Below, one piece after another: positions 60,445 to 64,000 of a stretch of DNA of 64,000 bases. The stretch is from Clostridia bacterium (lineage in GTDB: Bacteria > Bacillota > Clostridia > TANB77 > CAG-508): contig CAAGEF010000115.1 of the NCBI GenBank assembly GCA_900768805.1, forward strand, positions 12,727-76,726. Direction: 5' to 3'. The notes beneath the pieces were generated by a model. That model was given only the letters and a program-made list of their open reading frames with translations, made no database searches and was not told where the DNA came from. Both the position numbers and the translations under genes were made by a program. Numbering within the stretch: position 1 is the stretch's first letter; the number at the start of each line of letters is the position of its first letter.

Positions 60445-61473
60445 TTAATTATTAATATTATTTAAAAGTGTGTTTGCCCAACCATATACTGCATTTACGG
60501 CACTTAGGTAAGATTTTCTTTCGTATTCAGGTAATTCATTAATATGATCAGTTAACCAAGCATATCCACCTGTTTTTTCAATAAAATCTGCGACTCTAGA
60601 ACAAAAGAAAATAGTTGAATCTTTAAGTTTTTTATTATATTGTTCAGTAGGAGTTATTTCTTTCATTTTCTCAATCTGTTTACGCAATTCTTGAAGTTCT
60701 GAAACTTTATTTTTATATTGAGTTTTCAAATTAGAATAATCTTTTTTATAATCTTCAAGTAATTTTTTAGTAGTTTCATAATCTTCTGGCTTTGGTGGAT
60801 TCTCTTTTAATTTTTTGATTTCATCAATATATTCTTTAACTTGTGATTGAGTAACTTTTTTAGTAGTATCTAAAGAAGAAATAAGTTCTAACTGTTCTTC
60901 TTCAGATAAATTACGCATAATAGCAAGAGCAGTAGTAGGTGTAGCAATTCCTGTATCTACTAATTCTTCAAGCTCTGGTATCATTTCTGTGAGCTTTTTA
61001 TAGTTTTGAAGAGTATCTACAGAAATACCTATTTCTTTTGCTAAATCTTCTTGAGAATTAATTACCGAATTATTCGGTAGTTTTTTTTGTGGTCTTCCTT
61101 CACGAATCCCATAAATCCTTTCAAGTTCCTTGATACATCTTCCTAATTTCATTGGATTTGGATTGCCTATGCCTCTTTGACGTATGTTCGTTTCAATAAG
61201 GTCAGCTAAAATTTCATCTTCAGATTCATAAATTTTAATTTCAGCATTAACTTGCTTGATTCCAAGTTCCTTTAATCCTCTTACTCTTTGATGCCCTGAA
61301 ACAATGGTTTTATCTTGTGTAATAACAATTGGTTCAACATTTCCAGTTTTACCATTCTTGATACGTTCACGCATTGAATCTAAAAATTGTTCCCAATTTG
61401 ACCCAACAATATCATCAAAAAACTCATTGTTTCTTGGATGTGGTTTTAATTCATTAATGTTAATTTGCTGCAT
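60445..61473 (-). CDS. ParB/Spo0J-like partition or regulatory protein
   Basis: A 342-residue protein. The ParB N-domain has HPRNNEF (12-18), the GHQRVRG motif (60-66) that binds CTP/phosphates and ETNIRQRG (about 93-100). A KorB-like HTH follows (SQEDLAKEIGISVDTLQNYKKL, about 138-160). The C-terminal part is a coiled coil. ParB-like proteins in phages act in partition of circular prophages, DNA processing or gene control. GAAAGGA site and a motif copy 25 bases upstream. No parS was found. Confidence 0.82.
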   Translation of the reverse strand: MQQININELKPHPRNNEFFDDIVGSNWEQFLDSMRERIKNGKTGNVEPIVITQDKTIVSGHQRVRGLKELGIKQVNAEIKIYESEDEILADLIETNIRQRGIGNPNPMKLGRCIKELERIYGIREGRPQKKLPNNSVINSQEDLAKEIGISVDTLQNYKKLTEMIPELEELVDTGIATPTTALAIMRNLSEEEQLELISSLDTTKKVTQSQVKEYIDEIKKLKENPPKPEDYETTKKLLEDYKKDYSNLKTQYKNKVSELQELRKQIEKMKEITPTEQYNKKLKDSTIFFCSRVADFIEKTGGYAWLTDHINELPEYERKSYLSAVNAVYGWANTLLNNINN

Positions 61474-61497
61474 TTTACTATCCTTTCTATAATATAC

Positions 61498-61517
61498 TTT
61501 TAATTATGATTAGTTTA
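61498..61517 (-). promoter_or_regulatory. Copy of the recurrent intergenic motif
   Basis: TAAACTAATCATAATTAAAA on the minus strand. It includes the stop codon of the P-loop gene (61510-61512) and lies 25 bases before the ParB-like start. Confidence 0.65.
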
Positions 61518-62760
61518 TGTATTCTTGCTTATCAATCCAATCCTGTAACAACATTCTCATTCGTTTACTTGGTATATATACAGTGATATGTTTTCCTTCT
61601 CTAATACTTGATCTCCATATAAATTGTAACATTTCTGATAAGGCATATTCATCTTCAAAAATATGTATTCCATGACTTTGAAAAAATTGCTTTATTAATG
61701 GATTAAAATATTTGTTTACAAGATAAGCAATGGTAGTGCGATTTCTATATTCATTTGTGGCTCTCATGTTTGAAGATAGATACCCTTTTGAGTATCCTTT
61801 TCCAGCAATGATATTTTTGAAATCTTTAAAAGTAGTCCACAAATTATTATTTGACTTGGATTTCTCCCATTTACCATTATTATATACCGTTAATTTATTA
61901 TTGAAGAAATTCAATGTATTATTCTTTAATTGCTTTAACAATACATTTTTCTTATTTCGTTCATACCATGTCTTTGATAAAGAATAATCTGAATCACCTA
62001 TCATATTAAGCTTATCATCATCAAATATAGTAATAAGCTCTTTATAATTATATTTATGTATGTATTTTTGCTCAGTTGTTGTAAAATGATAAGTATTTAA
62101 ACTGTCCCCCTGGACATATAAATATTTATAATTTAAACCATAAAAATCATAATAGTATTTTTGCATTTGAGCATTAAACATATAAGTTAATATATAACTC
62201 TCTCTAAAGGCTTTAAATATCTTCGTAGGGAACATCCAAAGCATTATTGCATTACCATACATAGCCAAGCAGTCCATATCACACAATCTTTTCTCTTGAA
62301 TAAATTTATCTCCATGATAATCCTGTTGGTCTTCTCTCCATTTTAATAAACCATTGTCTTCTACATATACTAAATTCCCTAAGAGAATGTCTAAATCATT
62401 CTTCTCTATATAATATGGTTCAATTACTTCAGTTACTTCATCCATAATTAATATATATCCTTGTGAATAACACAAATCTATAATCTCATCATCAAACAAA
62501 TGAAATAGAGCATGAGTAGTAGCTATGTTGTTTCCTTTATTTAATAAATTTTTGAGACTTATGATTTTAGGTGTTTTAGATGTATATTTTTCTGGTTGCT
62601 TGAAGTTTTTATTTGGACAATTCTCAATTATACGCTTAACTTCTTCTATATAAGGAGTTATATAAATGAACTTCTTATCTTCATTTGCATTATTCATATA
62701 ATTGATTGCTGCTTGTGTCTTTCCTGATCCCATAATGGAATCTACTATGTTTATCTCCAT
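61510..62760 (-). CDS. P-loop ATPase, SF2 helicase-like
   Basis: A 416-residue protein. Walker A GSGKTQAA (11-18), Walker B LIMDEVTE (about 105-112) and a C-terminal MLQFIWRSSIREGKHITVYIPSKRMR, whose Arg residues resemble motif VI of superfamily 2 enzymes (Q..R..R). It could unwind DNA or remodel a nucleoprotein. It is the first gene after the divergent non-coding region, and so a likely early gene on this strand. GAAAGGA site. Confidence 0.7.
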   Translation of the reverse strand: MEINIVDSIMGSGKTQAAINYMNNANEDKKFIYITPYIEEVKRIIENCPNKNFKQPEKYTSKTPKIISLKNLLNKGNNIATTHALFHLFDDEIIDLCYSQGYILIMDEVTEVIEPYYIEKNDLDILLGNLVYVEDNGLLKWREDQQDYHGDKFIQEKRLCDMDCLAMYGNAIMLWMFPTKIFKAFRESYILTYMFNAQMQKYYYDFYGLNYKYLYVQGDSLNTYHFTTTEQKYIHKYNYKELITIFDDDKLNMIGDSDYSLSKTWYERNKKNVLLKQLKNNTLNFFNNKLTVYNNGKWEKSKSNNNLWTTFKDFKNIIAGKGYSKGYLSSNMRATNEYRNRTTIAYLVNKYFNPLIKQFFQSHGIHIFEDEYALSEMLQFIWRSSIREGKHITVYIPSKRMRMLLQDWIDKQEYIN

Positions 62761-62998
62761 TTTTTCTTGTTTTTCTTCATCCTTTCTAAGTTATTGCCAT
62801 TTTTTTGTCTTTTGGCAATAAAAATTTTTAAAGATTTCCTTTATTTACTTGCTTTTTTAAACTTTATGCTTATTGATTTACTCTTTTTATAGAAAATCAA
62901 AAAAGTAATAAAATAAGAAAAAAATGCTTAATTTATAGGCTTTTTCGAATATATCCCTTAATAAATAGATATATAAAAAGTAATAAATATAAAACATC

Positions 62999-63020
62999 AA
63001 TTTTAATTATGATTAGTTTA
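62999..63020 (-). promoter_or_regulatory. Copy of the recurrent intergenic motif
   Basis: TAAACTAATCATAATTAAAA on the minus strand, about 240 bases upstream of the P-loop gene. Confidence 0.6.
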
Positions 63021-63063
63021 ACTGCTATAATATTACTGCTTTTTATACAATTTGTCAATATGT

Positions 63064-63084
63064 ATTTTAATTATGTTTAGTTTA
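63064..63084 (-). promoter_or_regulatory. Copy of the recurrent intergenic motif
   Basis: TAAACTAAACATAATTAAAA on the minus strand, one change from the consensus, 65 bases from the neighbouring copy in a tandem arrangement. Confidence 0.6.
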
Positions 63085-63154
63085 ATGTGTCTAACAAACT
63101 ATTATTTATGATTGGACACAATAATAGTGACCGTAGGGAACTATTTTGTGGACA

Positions 63155-63192
63155 AAAGGTATGGAACGAACAACGTGAGTTTCCATGCCTTT
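63155..63192. repeat. 12-base inverted repeat
   Basis: AAAGGTATGGAA (63155-63166) and TTCCATGCCTTT (63181-63192) with a 14-base loop and one G-T pair. Confidence 0.65.
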
Positions 63193-63227
63193 ACTTGTAT
63201 ATGTAATTAAATGATTACTGTATATAT

Positions 63228-63338
63228 CTACTTTTCTTTTTGCAGACAGTAAAGGAACACTAAAGCTCATACGTTCCTTTCAGTCACTATTCGCTAAGTG
63301 TTCCTAATTACTGTTCTTTGCTCCAAAAAGAAAAGTAG
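63228..63338. repeat. Large nested inverted repeat
   Basis: Outer arms CTACTTTTCTTTTTG (63228-63242) and CAAAAAGAAAAGTAG (63324-63338) are perfect over 15 bases. Inner arms ACAGTAAAGGAACAC and GTGTTCCTAATTACTGT add another stem. An alternative inner pair AAAGGAAC / GTTCCTTT exists (63251-63280). It could be a structured RNA or an initiator site. Confidence 0.7.
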
Positions 63339-63923
63339 CAAAAGAAAAAGAGCAGTTCATATTATAAGATTACTTTATATTTTTTAAAATATATATGAGC
63401 ATGAGCAATGAAAAGGTGAGATATAAGATATAATAAGTGCTTTTACTATTCAATAAGTAAAGAGAAGGTATATATACAATTATATATTATATATTATATA
63501 CCAGTTCTTCTTATAGCTAAAGTCAGGGTGTCTTTATACTCTATAGGTAACTAAATAATAAAAACAAAATCATTATCGCTAAAAAGTCTTTATTTAAAAG
63601 GAAATAAAAATATATTAGGACTAAATTTAAAAAAATGGAAATGAGCATTTTTTGATAAAAAAGTACGATTTAAGGCTTAAATATTGATTTTTTACGATAA
63701 GGGGTTCGATAGGATTTTTAAGGTGGTGTATAAATGAACTGGCTATACCAGGAACTGCGTTTTTAAAGGGTTTTTTGAGTTTTAAATACCCCCCTTAAAG
63801 TCGTTTTTACTATAATAAAAATGATATTTTTTCACACTTTTAATTTTGATAATGTTATTATAATAATGTAATAAATAATTTTTTAAAGCACTTTAAAAAT
63901 AAAGAATAGGAAGGTAGAAAAAA

Positions 63924-64000
63924 ATGGACAAAAAAGCATTAAAAAGAATTAATTATAAAATTAATTTATCGCAAACAATTAATAATGATTATAATGATTA
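63924..64000 (+). CDS. Start of a plus-strand gene (partial)
   Basis: ATG at 63924 with an AGGAAGG site. It reads MDKKALKRINYKINLSQTIN and runs off the window. Divergent from all minus-strand genes. A -10 like TATAAT lies about 60 bases upstream. Function cannot be judged. Confidence 0.7.
   Translation, partial: MDKKALKRINYKINLSQTINNDYND

Larger units (their letters stand above)
62761..63923. other. 1.16 kb divergent non-coding region with repeats
   Basis: The longest gene-free region. It separates minus-strand genes from a plus-strand gene. It holds two copies of the recurrent motif (62999-63020 and 63064-63084), two inverted repeats (63155-63192 and 63228-63338), AT-rich tracts (63470-63500) and a TATAAT at about 63858 before the plus-strand gene. 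A ten-residue ATG frame with an AAGGTGG site at 63734-63766 may be a leader. It is a candidate for origin, early promoters or control RNA. Confidence 0.6.

Noticed and set aside
1..64000. A CRISPR array
   Set aside because: No set of regularly spaced direct repeats with variable spacers was found; the repeats seen are coding repeats or dispersed single copies.

Overview
The window is a contiguous piece of a large, AT-rich, tailed double-stranded DNA phage or prophage, most likely of a Firmicutes host (Clostridia/Lachnospiraceae type). Support for this: strong AGGAGG ribosome-binding sites, an LLH-family holin, a Firmicutes-style HU protein, Fst/par-like type I toxins and a BspA-type leucine-rich-repeat tail protein. 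Almost everything reads on the minus strand, so biological order runs from high to low coordinates. From memory of SPbeta, the order (two-barrel RNA polymerase next to HU, then terminase, portal, capsid, a tyrosine recombinase and a giant tape measure) resembles its yonO/yonN to yomM/yomI region. The proteins look strongly diverged.

Layout in transcription order. 63924-64000 is the start of a plus-strand gene. 62761-63923 is a 1.16 kb divergent non-coding region with large inverted repeats. 53474-62760 holds a P-loop ATPase/helicase-like protein, a ParB-like protein, an ORF6C-like protein, a YqeY-like protein, a frameshifted cysteine desulfurase, a CoiA-like nuclease and a YonO-like single-chain RNA polymerase. 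51585-53263 holds a zinc-ribbon protein, HU and five tRNAs (Asn, Met, Tyr, Glu, Lys). 46377-51495 holds a beta-CASP nuclease, a ClpP-like protease, a metallophosphoesterase, tRNA-Pro and a LAGLIDADG endonuclease. 35920-46358 is the packaging and head module: a zinc-finger protein, terminase large subunit, portal, protease/scaffold, a decoration candidate and the major capsid protein. 24092-35829 holds head-tail joining proteins, the major tail protein, then an accessory block (HNH endonuclease, tyrosine recombinase, GIY-YIG protein, RusA) and pre-tape-measure proteins. 9818-24088 is a split tape measure. 49-9708 holds baseplate and fibre proteins and the holin.

The most unusual property is the number of self-splicing introns in essential late genes. 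I find four group I introns, with 5' splice sites supported by P1 guide-sequence pairing: two in the tape measure, one in terminase and one in the major tail protein. The tape-measure intron at 15026-17046 also has a six-base P10 pairing. Splicing would give a tape measure of 3490 residues, a terminase of 682 residues and a major tail protein with a C-terminal exon of only 24 residues. The terminase intron carries a LAGLIDADG endonuclease. The first tape-measure intron carries a decayed VSR-like endonuclease. The second carries, on the opposite strand, a zinc-ribbon gene and three tandem par/Fst-like type I toxin-antitoxin units.

A second system-level signal is a recurrent intergenic element, minus-strand consensus AAACTAATCATAATTAAAA. 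It lies just after stop codons and 20-120 bases before minus-strand genes or tRNAs, always in one orientation. Since the phage encodes its own RNA polymerase, this is a good candidate for its promoter, although in several places a terminator-like hairpin follows it.
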